From Chelatococcus caeni (GTDB lineage: Bacteria; Pseudomonadota; Alphaproteobacteria; Rhizobiales; Beijerinckiaceae): 64,000 nucleotides of DNA. Below, one piece after another: positions 26,232 through 34,614 of this stretch. The position numbers and the translations under genes are program-made. Below the pieces are notes generated by a model that saw nothing but the letters and a program-made list of their open reading frames with translations, had not been told where the DNA came from and did not search any database. Every line of letters starts with the position of its first letter. The stretch's first letter is position 1. Location of the stretch: NCBI RefSeq assembly GCF_014196925.1, contig NZ_JACIEN010000002.1, forward strand, positions 248,001-312,000. The letters are read 5' to 3'.

Positions 26232-28188
26232 ACTCGGGGATGGCCTCCGCCATCACCGCCTCGGCACGCGCCCGGTCGTAGGCGTGCGCCGCCTCCTCGA
26301 GCCGCGCCAGCCAGCCGGCGATGCGCGCCTTGTCGGCGAAGACCGGCTCGGCCGCCATGACGCCGTCGATGCCCGTCTCCGTCATCGGTTCCTCGCGGGC
26401 GAAGAGGATCTCGTGCAGGCGCTCGCCGGGGCGCACGCCGGTGACGGCGATGTCGATGTCGACGCCGGGCTCGAAGCCGGCGAGGCGGATCATGCGCTGG
26501 GCGAGATCGTAGATGCGCACCGGCTGGCCCATCTTGAGGACATAGACGGCGGCGCGGCGGCCGGCGCCGGTGGCCGTGCGGCCCTCGGCATCGGCATGGG
26601 AGGCGGCGGTGAGGACGAGGTCGGCCGCCTCGCGCACGGTCATGAAGTAGCGGACCATGTCCGGATGGGTGACCGTGACGGGGCCGCCGCGGGCGATCTG
26701 GGCCTTGAACTTCGGCACGACCGAGCCGACCGAGCCGAGGACGTTGCCGAAGCGCACGGCGATGAGGCGCGTGCCGCTGCCGCCGTTCGCGGCCGTCTCG
26801 GCATCGAGGGCCTGGGCGTACATCTCGGCGAGGCGCTTCGTCGTGCCGAGCATGGAGACCGGCTCGATGGCCTTGTCGGTCGAGATCATGACGAGGGCGC
26901 GCACGCCGGCCGCGACGGCGGCATCGGCCACGTTCACCGAGCCGAAGACGTTGGTCTTGATGCCCTCGCTCCAGTCCTGCTCCAGATAGGGCACGTGCTT
27001 CAAGGCCGCGGCGTGGAAGACGACGTCGGGCGCGAACTGGCGGAAGAGATGCTCGATGCGCTCGCGGTCGCGCACGTCGGCGATGCCGCCCTCGATCCGC
27101 GTCGGCGCGTCGAGCACGGCGAGCTGCTCGGTCACCGCGTGCAGCGCCGGCTCCGAGCTCTCCAGCACATAGAGCGCATCGGCGCCGAAGGCGGCGACGC
27201 GGGCGCAGATCTCGCTGCCGATGGAGCCGCCGCCGCCGGTCACCAGCACGCGCTTGCCGCGGATGAAGCGAGCGAGGCGCGCCTTGTCGATCTCCACCGT
27301 CGGGCGCAGCAGCAGGTCCTCGATGTCGACAGGGGCGAGGGTGAGGTCGCGCAGGCCTTCCTCGTCGAGGCCCTGCAGCCGCGACAGCGGCAGGCCGAGG
27401 CGCCGCGCGCGGGCGAGCAGGGCGTCGGCCTCGGGCGCGTTGATGGCGCTCGGCGTCATGACGAGGCGGCGCACGTTGACGCCGCGCTCGGCAAGATCGG
27501 CGATGACCTGCTCGAGATCGGCGAAGGTGCCGAGCACCGGTACGCCGCGGATGGCCTGGTCGAGGTCCGACTCGCGCGGCGACAGGATGCCCTTGGCCGA
27601 GATCTTCGAAAAGGCGCCGCTCTCGATGGCGCGCAGCGCGACCTCCACCTCGGCACTGCGCCCGAGGACGAGGGAGGCGGTGGCCTCATGCCGCTCGATG
27701 CTGTGGCGCGACTGGGCATATTTCAGATAGCGCCAGGCGAGCCGCGGCCCGCCGAGCAGGAACATCTGCAGCACCCAGTAGAGCGCGATGGTGATCTTGC
27801 CGAAGAAGAAGTAGCCGTAGAAACCGGAGGAGGCGAGGATGTAGTCGCCGACGAGGAGGGTCATCGCCAGAAGCGTGACCGCCTTGAAGATGTTCGACAG
27901 GTCGGGCAGCGAGGCGAAGCGCCAGCGCGAGCGGTAGAGGCCGAAATACCAGTAGGTGACGGCGGCGAGCGGCACGAAGACGAGGAGGACGTGCGGCAGC
28001 AGCGCCAGGCGCTCGCCGAGCTGCGGGTCCTCGAAGCGCACGACAAAGGCGAGCAGGACCGCAAGGACGGTCGCGCCGAGGTCGTGGGCGATGATCAGCG
28101 TTTTCTTCGCCAGGAGCTGTGCCAAGAATCTGGAGCCGTTCTTAGTGGATGTCTGCGGGGGTATCAGCCTGACGGGACGGTTTGTCAA
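26158..28188 (-). CDS. Membrane-anchored nucleotide-sugar 4,6-dehydratase (CapD/WbpM family)
   Basis: A 676-residue protein. Four hydrophobic segments lie in residues 30-130, then a CoA-binding-like domain (about 165-290), then the SDR catalytic domain starting at VTGGGGSIGSE (Gly318 onward). STDKAIEPVSMLGTTKRLAE is the catalytic region of the large WbpM/CapD type, where Met replaces the usual Tyr and the Lys is kept. It converts UDP-GlcNAc to a 4-keto-6-deoxy sugar at the inner membrane. The start appears to be TTG at 28188, with GAGG close upstream. Its end overlaps the convergent SDR gene by 74 bases, and both frames look genuine to their last residues. Confidence 0.9.
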   Translation of the reverse strand: MTNRPVRLIPPQTSTKNGSRFLAQLLAKKTLIIAHDLGATVLAVLLAFVVRFEDPQLGERLALLPHVLLVFVPLAAVTYWYFGLYRSRWRFASLPDLSNIFKAVTLLAMTLLVGDYILASSGFYGYFFFGKITIALYWVLQMFLLGGPRLAWRYLKYAQSRHSIERHEATASLVLGRSAEVEVALRAIESGAFSKISAKGILSPRESDLDQAIRGVPVLGTFADLEQVIADLAERGVNVRRLVMTPSAINAPEADALLARARRLGLPLSRLQGLDEEGLRDLTLAPVDIEDLLLRPTVEIDKARLARFIRGKRVLVTGGGGSIGSEICARVAAFGADALYVLESSEPALHAVTEQLAVLDAPTRIEGGIADVRDRERIEHLFRQFAPDVVFHAAALKHVPYLEQDWSEGIKTNVFGSVNVADAAVAAGVRALVMISTDKAIEPVSMLGTTKRLAEMYAQALDAETAANGGSGTRLIAVRFGNVLGSVGSVVPKFKAQIARGGPVTVTHPDMVRYFMTVREAADLVLTAASHADAEGRTATGAGRRAAVYVLKMGQPVRIYDLAQRMIRLAGFEPGVDIDIAVTGVRPGERLHEILFAREEPMTETGIDGVMAAEPVFADKARIAGWLARLEEAAHAYDRARAEAVMAEAIPEFSRRQPPAAAGLPASSEQVASRAP

Positions 28189-28218
28189 CGCGCCTCGCCG
28201 GCCGGAGCCGTGGCCGGC

Positions 28219-28857
28219 TCACGATGCCCGGGCCGTCTCGCCGGCACGGCGGGGTGCCCCCTGCCGCCCCGCGCCGAGGGCCGCAAGGATGAAGTCGATC
28301 TGCTCGTCGAGGGTCGGCTGCGGGATGTCACGGCACATCACGAGCACGCTCGGATGGCAGAAGCGTGTCATCGCCGCGCGCACGCAGGGGCCGGCCACCT
28401 CCGGATCCACATCCGAGAATTCGCCCTCGGCGATGCCCTCGCGCACCACATTGGCGATGATCGTGTCGAGGTCGCGGATGTGGTTATGGATGACGCTCCA
28501 GCTCTCGGCGATGGCGACGGCCACCATCTCCTGGATCTTGGCGTCGGCATCGGCGAATTCCGCCATCATGACGTGCATCTCGGTCAGGAGGCGGCGCATG
28601 CGCTCGCGCGCCGTGCCGGGCTCCTTCGCGACGGCCTCGATCCGGTTGCGCTTGCGGCCCGTCATGCGCTCGGCCACCGCCTCGTTGATGTCCTTCTTGG
28701 AGGCGAAGAAGCGGTAGACGTTGGCCGGGCTCATGGAGAGCGTCCTGGCGATGTCGGCAACGGTCGTCTTCTGGAAGCCGATGTCGCGGAAGAGCTGTTC
28801 TGCCGCGGCGATGATGCGCTCGCGGGTGGTGTCCGGGCTTGGGCTGCCGTCCGTCAT
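28219..28857 (-). CDS. TetR-family transcriptional regulator
   Basis: A 212-residue repressor-type protein. Residues 12-58 are the TetR DNA-binding domain (TRERIIAAAEQLFRDIGFQKTTVADIARTLSMSPANVYRFFASKKDINEA), with the helix-turn-helix near 33-52. The remaining two thirds is the variable helical ligand domain. It stands 91 bases downstream of the ABC ATPase gene on the same strand and 30 bases upstream of the capD-like gene start. It could control either neighbour or a distant gene. Many close relatives regulate efflux, but no pump is adjacent. The ligand is unknown. Confidence 0.92.
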   Translation of the reverse strand: MTDGSPSPDTTRERIIAAAEQLFRDIGFQKTTVADIARTLSMSPANVYRFFASKKDINEAVAERMTGRKRNRIEAVAKEPGTARERMRRLLTEMHVMMAEFADADAKIQEMVAVAIAESWSVIHNHIRDLDTIIANVVREGIAEGEFSDVDPEVAGPCVRAAMTRFCHPSVLVMCRDIPQPTLDEQIDFILAALGAGRQGAPRRAGETARAS

Positions 28858-28948
28858 GGCAGATGATCGACTTCTCTCGAACCAGAAGGCCCGTCCCGCC
28901 TGTCGGGCCGGGCATGTCGATTAGAGGTATGACGTTCCTCGTCATCCG

Positions 28949-29755
28949 TCAAACGGATGGCGGAAGGGGCCCGGGCTCGGGCGCGAGCGGGCGCCAGGGC
29001 AGGACGAGCAGCCCGTCGGGCCGCTCCTCGCGCAGGGAGGCGACCCCGAAGACCTCGGCCAGCATGGCCGGGGTCAGTACCTCGTGCGGCGTGCCGGCGG
29101 CGACGAGACGCCCCTCGGCGAGGATCGCGACCCGGTCCGCGTAGCGCGCGGCGAGGGCGAGGTCGTGCATGACGACAGCGACGGCGCGGCCCTTCCGCGC
29201 CTCGGCGGCGAGCACGCCCATCACCGCGAGCTGGTGGCGCGGATCGAGCGCGGCGACCGGCTCGTCGCAGATGAGAACCGGCGCCTCGACGGCGAGCGCC
29301 CGGGCGAGCAGGACGCGCGCCCGCTCGCCGCCCGACAAGGTGGTAACGGCCCGCCCGGCGAAGGCCTCGCTGTCGGTGGCGCGCATGGCGTGGGCGACGG
29401 CGGGGTCGATCCGGCCCGTCCCTGGCCCGCCGCCATGCGGCACGCGTCCCAAGGCGACGACGTCGGCGGCCGGCAACGGCCAGGCGACGGTGCCGCCCTG
29501 CGGCAGATAGGCGACGGTGCGGGCCCGCTCGCGGGCCGAGAGCGCCGAGAGCGGCCGCTCGCCGAAGAGCACCGTGCCCGCCTCCGGCCTGACGAGGCCT
29601 GCCATCACCCGCACCAGCGTGGTCTTGCCGGCGCCGTTCGGGCCGATGATGGCGGTGAGGCTGCCGGGAGAGAGCGTCATGTCGACGTCGGCGAGCACCT
29701 GCCGGCCGCCGAGGCGCGCGGCGACGGCGCGGGCGGTGAGGGCGGCGCCCATCAT
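28949..29755 (-). CDS. btuD: Cobalamin ABC importer, ATP-binding subunit
   Basis: A 268-residue ATPase of the FecE/BtuD type. Walker A is GPNGAGKT (38-45), the signature is TLSGGERARV, Walker B is VLICDEP and the switch His is in VVMHDLALAARY. It powers the FecCD-type permease encoded upstream, with which it overlaps by four bases (ATGA). Sequence alone would not separate cobalamin from heme or siderophore import. The assignment rests on a cobalamin riboswitch at the head of the btuB-btuC-btuD operon and on the cobalamin biosynthesis genes beyond it. Nothing unusual is seen in the protein. Confidence 0.85.
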   Translation of the reverse strand: MMGAALTARAVAARLGGRQVLADVDMTLSPGSLTAIIGPNGAGKTTLVRVMAGLVRPEAGTVLFGERPLSALSARERARTVAYLPQGGTVAWPLPAADVVALGRVPHGGGPGTGRIDPAVAHAMRATDSEAFAGRAVTTLSGGERARVLLARALAVEAPVLICDEPVAALDPRHQLAVMGVLAAEARKGRAVAVVMHDLALAARYADRVAILAEGRLVAAGTPHEVLTPAMLAEVFGVASLREERPDGLLVLPWRPLAPEPGPLPPSV

Positions 29756-30795
29756 GCCGGCGCCCCTGTCAGCTCCGCCCGGCGGCGCACGATGATGTAG
29801 AGGAAGAAGGGCACGCCGACGATGGCGGTGAGCACACCGAGCTTGACCTCGGTGGCGGAGGGGATGACGCGCACGGCGCAGTCGGCCGCCGTCAGCAGCA
29901 CCGCCCCGGCGAGCGCCGCCGGCACGAGCGTGCGGCGCGGGTCGTGGCCGACGAGCGGGCGCACGATGTGCGGGGCGACGAGGCCGACGAAGCCGATGGT
30001 GCCGGCGACCGCGACGCTCGCGCCGACGCCGACGGCCACCCCGGTGACGACCGCAAGGCGCAGCAGGCGCACGTCGATGCCGAGGCTGCGGGCCGCCTCC
30101 TCGCCGAGCGCCAGCGTGCGCAGCGCCCCGCCTTGCGAGAGGAGGAGCGCGGCCCCGAGAAGCGCGAAGGGTGCCACGAGCGCGACGTGGCGCATGGTCC
30201 GGTCCTCCAGCGAGCCCATGAGCCAGAAGACGATCTCGGTGACGGCGAAGGCGTTGGGCGACAGGCTGATGGCGAGCGAGGTCGCCGCCCCGGCGAGGCT
30301 CGAGATGGCAAGCCCCGCAAGGACGAGGACGACGAGGCTCGCGCTTTCGCCGGCGATGAGGATGACGACGAGCACCGACAGGAAGGATGTGGCGATGGCG
30401 GCGAGCGGCAGGGCGGGCGAATAGACCTCCGCATAGCCGAAATAGATGACGACGACGGCCCCGAGCGCCGCCGCCTGCGGCGCCCCGAAGACGGAGGGGG
30501 CCGCGAGCGGGTTGCGCAGCAGGCCCTGCAGGGCGGCGCCCGCAAGGCCGAGCGTCGCGCCGATGATGACGGCGAGCAGGGTGCGCGGGAGGCGGATGTC
30601 GCGCACGACGACGCCCGCCCCGCCGCCGTCACCAAAGAGGCCCTCGATCACCAAGGCCGGCGTGAGCCGCGCCGGGCCGAGCATGAGGGACAGGACGCAA
30701 AGGACGAGGAGGACGACAAGGAGCGCCGCCGCCAGCCAGCGGCCGGGGCGGCGGGTCGCGCCTTCCTCGATCTCCTTGCCCCGCATCCCGTCCAT
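29752..30795 (-). CDS. btuC: Cobalamin ABC importer, permease subunit (FecCD family)
   Basis: A 347-residue inner-membrane permease with about ten helices. RLPRTLLAVIIGATLGLAGAALQGLLRNPLAAPSVFG (about 66-102) is the N-terminal FecCD signature, and GFVGLVAPHIVRPLVGHDPR near residue 265 is the loop that contacts the ATPase. It works as a dimer with BtuD and receives ligand from a periplasmic BtuF. The gene begins two codons after the btuB stop and its end overlaps btuD, so the three form one transcript. The first ATG at 30795 was used; another follows nine bases later. Confidence 0.87.
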   Translation of the reverse strand: MDGMRGKEIEEGATRRPGRWLAAALLVVLLVLCVLSLMLGPARLTPALVIEGLFGDGGGAGVVVRDIRLPRTLLAVIIGATLGLAGAALQGLLRNPLAAPSVFGAPQAAALGAVVVIYFGYAEVYSPALPLAAIATSFLSVLVVILIAGESASLVVLVLAGLAISSLAGAATSLAISLSPNAFAVTEIVFWLMGSLEDRTMRHVALVAPFALLGAALLLSQGGALRTLALGEEAARSLGIDVRLLRLAVVTGVAVGVGASVAVAGTIGFVGLVAPHIVRPLVGHDPRRTLVPAALAGAVLLTAADCAVRVIPSATEVKLGVLTAIVGVPFFLYIIVRRRAELTGAPA

Positions 30796-30799
30796 CGCC

Positions 30800-32776
30800 T
30801 CACCAGGTGGCCTTGAGGCCGGCGTAGAGCGAGCGCCCCGCCGTGCCGTAGTTCTTCACCTCCTCATAACGCGCATCGGTGAGGTTTTCACCGCGCAGGA
30901 AGAGCGAAACGCGCTCCGACACCTCATAGGAGGCGAAGAGGTCGAGCCGGGCATAGGGCGCGAGCCTGTCCTTCTCGTGCGGCGCGGAATAGCGCGCATC
31001 GACGAGGACGAGCGCCGGCGCGATGACGAGGCCCGGCGCCGGCGTCAAAGTGAGGCCGATGCGCGCCGTGTTCTCCGGCCGGCGGGCGAGCTTGAGGTCG
31101 GTGGTGAGGTCGACGGCGACAAGGTTGGTATAGGCGATGTCGAGCCTCAGCATCTCGGGGATGAGCTCGGCCTTGGCCGACAATTCGAAGCCGCTCGTCT
31201 CGGCCCGCGCCACGTTGACGTAGCAGCCGAAGGTCTGGTCCGGCCGGCAGGACGGATCGCTCTGGAAGTTGATGAGATCGCGGAAGCGGTTGAGGAAGAG
31301 GGTGCCGGAGAGGGTGAGCCGGCCGTCGAACAGCTTCTGGTCGATGCCGGCGTCGACGCCGAAGGAGCGCTCCGGGCCGAGCGCCGGATTGCCGTAGAGC
31401 GGATCGAGGCGCTGGTAGAGCGTCGGCGCCTTGGCGCCCGTCCCGGCACTCGCGCGCAGCACCGTGTCGCTCTCGGCGATGTCGTAGGCGAGGGTGGCGC
31501 GCCAGGTGGCGAAGCGGTCCGCCCCCTCGATGTCGTCGATGCGCCCGCCGAGCGACAGGTTCAGGCGTTCGGCAAGGGTGATCTGGTGCAGGGCGAAGAG
31601 GGAGCGGGTGGTCTGGGCGGCATCGTCGAGCGTCGTGCGCGGGCCGGGCACCGGCAGCACGGCCTCGCTCGTGCTCGTCAGCTTCTCGCGCTCCACCTGG
31701 CCGCCGAAGGTGAGGAGGCCGAAGGCATCAAGCGAGAGGTCGCCCTGATAGGAGACGCCGACGCGCCCGCCGACGTAGCCGTCCTTCGACCAGTCCGTCA
31801 CCGGCGCTGCCGTGCTGCCGTAATAGCTGATGGAGCGATAGTCGCGCTCGGTGCGGTTGGCATAGACGAGGAAGGTGTTCTTCAGCCGCCGGTCGAAGGC
31901 GTGGACGGTGGCCCGGGCATGGATCTGCCCGAGGCGCTGGACGCTCGACGACGGGGTGTCGGGAAAGGCGCCGAAGGCCGCGTCATATTGCGTGGCATTG
32001 ACATAGGCCGAGCCGCCGACGTCGAAGGCGACATCCTCGCTCGGCGAGAACCCGAAGCGCGCGGAGAGGCCGAAGCGGCGTGTGCCGTCGCTCTCCAGCG
32101 GCCACGGGTGCTGGGCGCGGAGGCGGCCGATGCGGTAGCCCCAGCGCGAGAAGCCGGCGGTGTCGTAGCCGTTGAGCGAGACGGCATAGTTGAAGCGCGC
32201 ATCGCCGCCGGACACGGCGGCCTGCACGCCCCTGCTGCCGTAGCTGCCGCCCTCGGCGGCGACCGCTGCGCGCGGCTCGCCGTGGCCCTTGCGGGTGATG
32301 ATGTTGACGACGCCGCCCATCGCGTCCGAGCCGTAGAGGGCCGATTGGGGGCCGCGCAGCACCTCGATGCGCTCGATGCCGGTCGGCACCAGCAGCGAGA
32401 AGTCGAACTGGCCGTTGCCGGTGGACGGGTCGTTGACGCGCACGCCGTCGATCAGCACCAGGGTCTGGCCCGGCTCGCCGCCGCGCAGGCGCACGGAGGT
32501 GGTGGCGCCGGTGCCGCCGCTCTCGGTGAGGTCGAGGCCGGGCACGCGGCGCAGGGCGTCGTTGAGCGTGCGGGCGCCGGAGCGGGCGATCTCCTCGGCG
32601 GTAATGACGGTGACGGCGCTGCCGCTGCGGGCGATGGCCTGCGGGCCGCGCGTCGCCGTGACGACGATCTCGCGCAGGGTGATCTCGTCGCCGGCGGCGC
32701 CGGTGGCGGCAAGGGTGAGGGAAGACAAAAGGAACATACCGCCGGAGAGCGTCCGACGGCCGGCGGAACCGGCCAT
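30800..32776 (-). CDS. btuB: TonB-dependent cobalamin outer-membrane receptor
   Basis: A 658-residue outer-membrane receptor. Residues 1-29 are a signal peptide ending AATGAAG, and the TonB box is near DEITLREIVVTA. A plug domain follows (VITAEEIARSGARTLNDALRRVPGLD ... VRLRGGEPGQTLVLIDGVRVND), then a beta barrel ending in a C-terminal Trp (YAGLKATW), as barrel assembly prefers. The length and plug pattern match BtuB. The ATG at 32776 has GGAGG five bases upstream; the in-frame ATG four codons earlier is an alternative. A cobalamin riboswitch ends about 50 bases upstream, so synthesis should fall when B12 is plentiful. First gene of btuB-btuC-btuD. Confidence 0.92.
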   Translation of the reverse strand: MAGSAGRRTLSGGMFLLSSLTLAATGAAGDEITLREIVVTATRGPQAIARSGSAVTVITAEEIARSGARTLNDALRRVPGLDLTESGGTGATTSVRLRGGEPGQTLVLIDGVRVNDPSTGNGQFDFSLLVPTGIERIEVLRGPQSALYGSDAMGGVVNIITRKGHGEPRAAVAAEGGSYGSRGVQAAVSGGDARFNYAVSLNGYDTAGFSRWGYRIGRLRAQHPWPLESDGTRRFGLSARFGFSPSEDVAFDVGGSAYVNATQYDAAFGAFPDTPSSSVQRLGQIHARATVHAFDRRLKNTFLVYANRTERDYRSISYYGSTAAPVTDWSKDGYVGGRVGVSYQGDLSLDAFGLLTFGGQVEREKLTSTSEAVLPVPGPRTTLDDAAQTTRSLFALHQITLAERLNLSLGGRIDDIEGADRFATWRATLAYDIAESDTVLRASAGTGAKAPTLYQRLDPLYGNPALGPERSFGVDAGIDQKLFDGRLTLSGTLFLNRFRDLINFQSDPSCRPDQTFGCYVNVARAETSGFELSAKAELIPEMLRLDIAYTNLVAVDLTTDLKLARRPENTARIGLTLTPAPGLVIAPALVLVDARYSAPHEKDRLAPYARLDLFASYEVSERVSLFLRGENLTDARYEEVKNYGTAGRSLYAGLKATW

Positions 32777-32825
32777 GAAAACCTCCATTCCGCCCCTCCG
32801 GCGGATGTCAGGGTTGCCTCGCGCG

Positions 32826-32990
32826 CTGGCCGGTCTCCTGGCTTGCGGGTCCCTGCTGCGATTCGGCCTTCCCGGTGCCCGATGGCCCCAGTGGCTTCGT
32901 CGAATCGCCGCTCGCCGCTCACAGTTGCGGGGGCAGCCACGGTCTTGCACCGTGTTCCCGTTTCACCCCGCTGCGGCGGGGCACCAACGC
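32826..32990 (-). promoter_or_regulatory. Cobalamin riboswitch upstream of btuB
   Basis: Read on the minus strand, this stretch contains the ordered conserved blocks of a cobalamin (AdoCbl) riboswitch. They are GGTGCCCCGC..GGGGTGAAACGGGAA near the 5' end, GGTGCAAGACCG, GCCCCCGCAACTGT, GCCACTGGG, CGGGAAGGC and the B12 box AAGCCAGGAGACC near 32826-32845. The order and spacing match the known element. It controls btuB-btuC-btuD, probably by blocking translation, since no T-run terminator follows. In the 345-base gap 32777-33121 the remaining part, about 33000-33121, should hold the promoters of both divergent operons. Confidence 0.93.
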
Positions 32991-33121
32991 AGGGCCTCTT
33001 TACGCAGACCGCGGCTCGGCCGCAAGCATGCGGAACGGATGCACCGCCTGTGCATTTGCGCCGGCGCAAGGAGCGCCGTAAGGCTGCGGCCGAGATTGCG
33101 CCCGAAAGGGCGGGCAAGGAC

Positions 33122-34228
33122 ATGAGGGATATGAGGACGGCTGTCGCGTTCGCGATCGTGCTTGCAACGGGGCTCGGCCTTGCGCCGGCTGCCGGCAGCA
33201 GCGAGCCGGAGCGCCTCTCTCCTCCCTCCCCCCACGCAGTGGTGGGGAGGGCCGGGGTGGGGGGCGGTTCCGCCGGCGGGCGTTCGACGATTGCAGGTGG
33301 CGTGTCCGTCGGCCCGGAAGGCTTCCGGCCTGCACCCGCCGGCCCCCCACCCCTAACCCCTCCCCGCCGCAAGCGGGGGGAGGGGGATATGGTGCGCCTC
33401 GCCGCGGCCGGCCGATCGGAAACCGCGCCGTCCGTTGCCCGCTACGCCGAAGCGCCTCCGGCGCGGGTCGTTTCGCTCAACCTGTGCGCCGACCAGCTCC
33501 TGCTGGCGCTGGCCGATCGCGGACAGATCGCCTCCCTCAGTCCCCTGTCGCGCGATGCGGATTATTCCTTCCTCGCGGGCCGGGTGGGCGACCTTCCGGT
33601 CAATGGCGGCACGGGCGAGGAGATCCTGGTCGGCGAGGCGGGTCTCGTGCTCAGCGGCCGCTATGGCACGCGCGTCAAGCGCGAGCTTTTGGAGCGCCAC
33701 GGCGTGCCGCTGATGGTGCTCGACCCCTGGCGCGACATCGCCGGGGGGCGCGAGCAGCTGACGGCCGTCGCGGCCCGGCTGGGCCATCCGGAGCGCGGCG
33801 CGGCGCTTGCCGCCGAGATCGAGGCGGCGCTCGCGCGCACCAAAGGCCTCGCCCGGCGCCCGGCCACCGTCCTCGTCCTCTACCGGCGCGGCTACGTGCC
33901 GGGGGAGCGCTCGCTCGTCGCCGAGCTTCTAAGCCACATGGGCCTTCAGCCGATGCAGGCCCGCCTCGGCCTGCCGCAGGGCGGCCTCGTGCGCCTCGAG
34001 CAACTCGTCATGGGCCCGCCGGACTTCGTAGTGATGGACGAGGCCGATGCTCGCGCCATCGACAACGGCACGGCCTTCCTCGTCCACCCGGCGCTCGCCG
34101 GCGTGCTGCCGCCCGAGCGGCGCCTGTTCCTCCCGGACCGGCTCACCATCTGCGGTGGGCCCTCGACGCCGGCGGCCATCGATGCACTCGCCGCCGAGGT
34201 GCGCGCCAAGGTGAACCGGGAGCGTTGA
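33122..34228 (+). CDS. btuF: Periplasmic cobalamin-binding protein, with an in-frame palindromic element insertion
   Basis: A 368-residue ABC substrate-binding protein, longer than the usual 260-300. Residues 1-25 are a signal peptide. The binding fold begins at RVVSLNLCADQLLLALAD (Arg115 onward) and runs through DWRDI-like and LTICGGPSTPAAIDAL blocks of BtuF relatives. Between them, residues about 34-90 are a Pro/Gly/Arg-rich segment encoded by GC-rich inverted repeats that normally lie between genes. A second in-frame ATG at 33389 has AGGGGG just upstream, but starting there would lose the signal peptide. The gene is divergent from btuB and not under its riboswitch. B12 specificity is inferred from location. 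Confidence 0.8.
   Translation: MRDMRTAVAFAIVLATGLGLAPAAGSSEPERLSPPSPHAVVGRAGVGGGSAGGRSTIAGGVSVGPEGFRPAPAGPPPLTPPRRKRGEGDMVRLAAAGRSETAPSVARYAEAPPARVVSLNLCADQLLLALADRGQIASLSPLSRDADYSFLAGRVGDLPVNGGTGEEILVGEAGLVLSGRYGTRVKRELLERHGVPLMVLDPWRDIAGGREQLTAVAARLGHPERGAALAAEIEAALARTKGLARRPATVLVLYRRGYVPGERSLVAELLSHMGLQPMQARLGLPQGGLVRLEQLVMGPPDFVVMDEADARAIDNGTAFLVHPALAGVLPPERRLFLPDRLTICGGPSTPAAIDALAAEVRAKVNRER
33224..33385. repeat. Composite palindromic repeat embedded in btuF
   Basis: The left hairpin at 33224-33251 pairs CCCTCCCC with GGGGAGGG. The right hairpin at 33357-33385 pairs CCCCTCCCC with GGGGAGGGG. Between them, GGGGTGGGGGGC at 33254-33265 is the exact reverse complement of GCCCCCCACCCC at 33342-33353, closing a larger cruciform. 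This combination, including the CCCCCCACCCCTAACCCC segment, is the style of a dispersed intergenic element of rhizobial genomes. Here it lies wholly within a coding frame and contains no stop in that frame. Confidence 0.8.
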
Positions 34229-34263
34229 AGCATGATGACTTTAAGATCGGCGCACGCGTTGAT

Positions 34264-34583
34264 CCTCCCCCGTACGGGGGAGGTGGCGCCGCGAAGTCGG
34301 GCTCGCCCGACTTCGGTTTCCAAATGTCGAAGTCGGGCAAGCCCGAGTTCGATGGCGGTGACGGAGGGGGCACGCGAGTGACATCAGGAGCGCCGTACCC
34401 GGTCTTGACCCCACCCGTCTCGCGCCTCCGAACTCGGGCTTGCCCGAGTTCGGCACCTAAAAAGCCGAAGTCGGATAAATCCGACTTCGGACGGCGCGAT
34501 CCACCCTCCCACGGACCTCGGGCTTGCCCGAGGTCCGCACTTATATGCGCAAGTCGGGAACACCCGACTTGCGAAAGGGAGGG
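34264..34583. repeat. Nested array of palindromes between btuF and cobQ
   Basis: The 386-base gap 34229-34614 holds no gene but seven palindromes. A perfect 20-base one is at 34264-34283. Six related ones follow at 34292-34315, 34327-34352, 34428-34453, 34465-34490, 34512-34537 and 34548-34573. The six share a core close to CTCGGGC-TT-GCCCGAG with 11-12-base arms and loops of two to four bases. Five have perfect arms although the arm sequences differ, so changes are compensated on both sides; the second has one mismatch. CCCTCCC at 34504-34510 and GGGAGGG at 34577-34583 enclose the last two. The array probably also terminates the two convergent operons. Confidence 0.88.
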
Positions 34584-34614
34584 ATCAAGCCAAGTCTTCC
34601 GCGTCGACTTAAAC

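Noticed and set aside
30800-30990. Possible siderophore or heme specificity of the TonB receptor and FecCD-type importer
   Set aside because: The upstream cobalamin riboswitch and nearby cob genes favour B12, although the permease family alone would not decide.
34264-34583. Possible CRISPR array from regularly recurring short repeats
   Set aside because: The repeats are palindromes of differing arm sequence with irregular spacing from about 10 to 75 bases and no unique uniform spacers; no cas genes are near.
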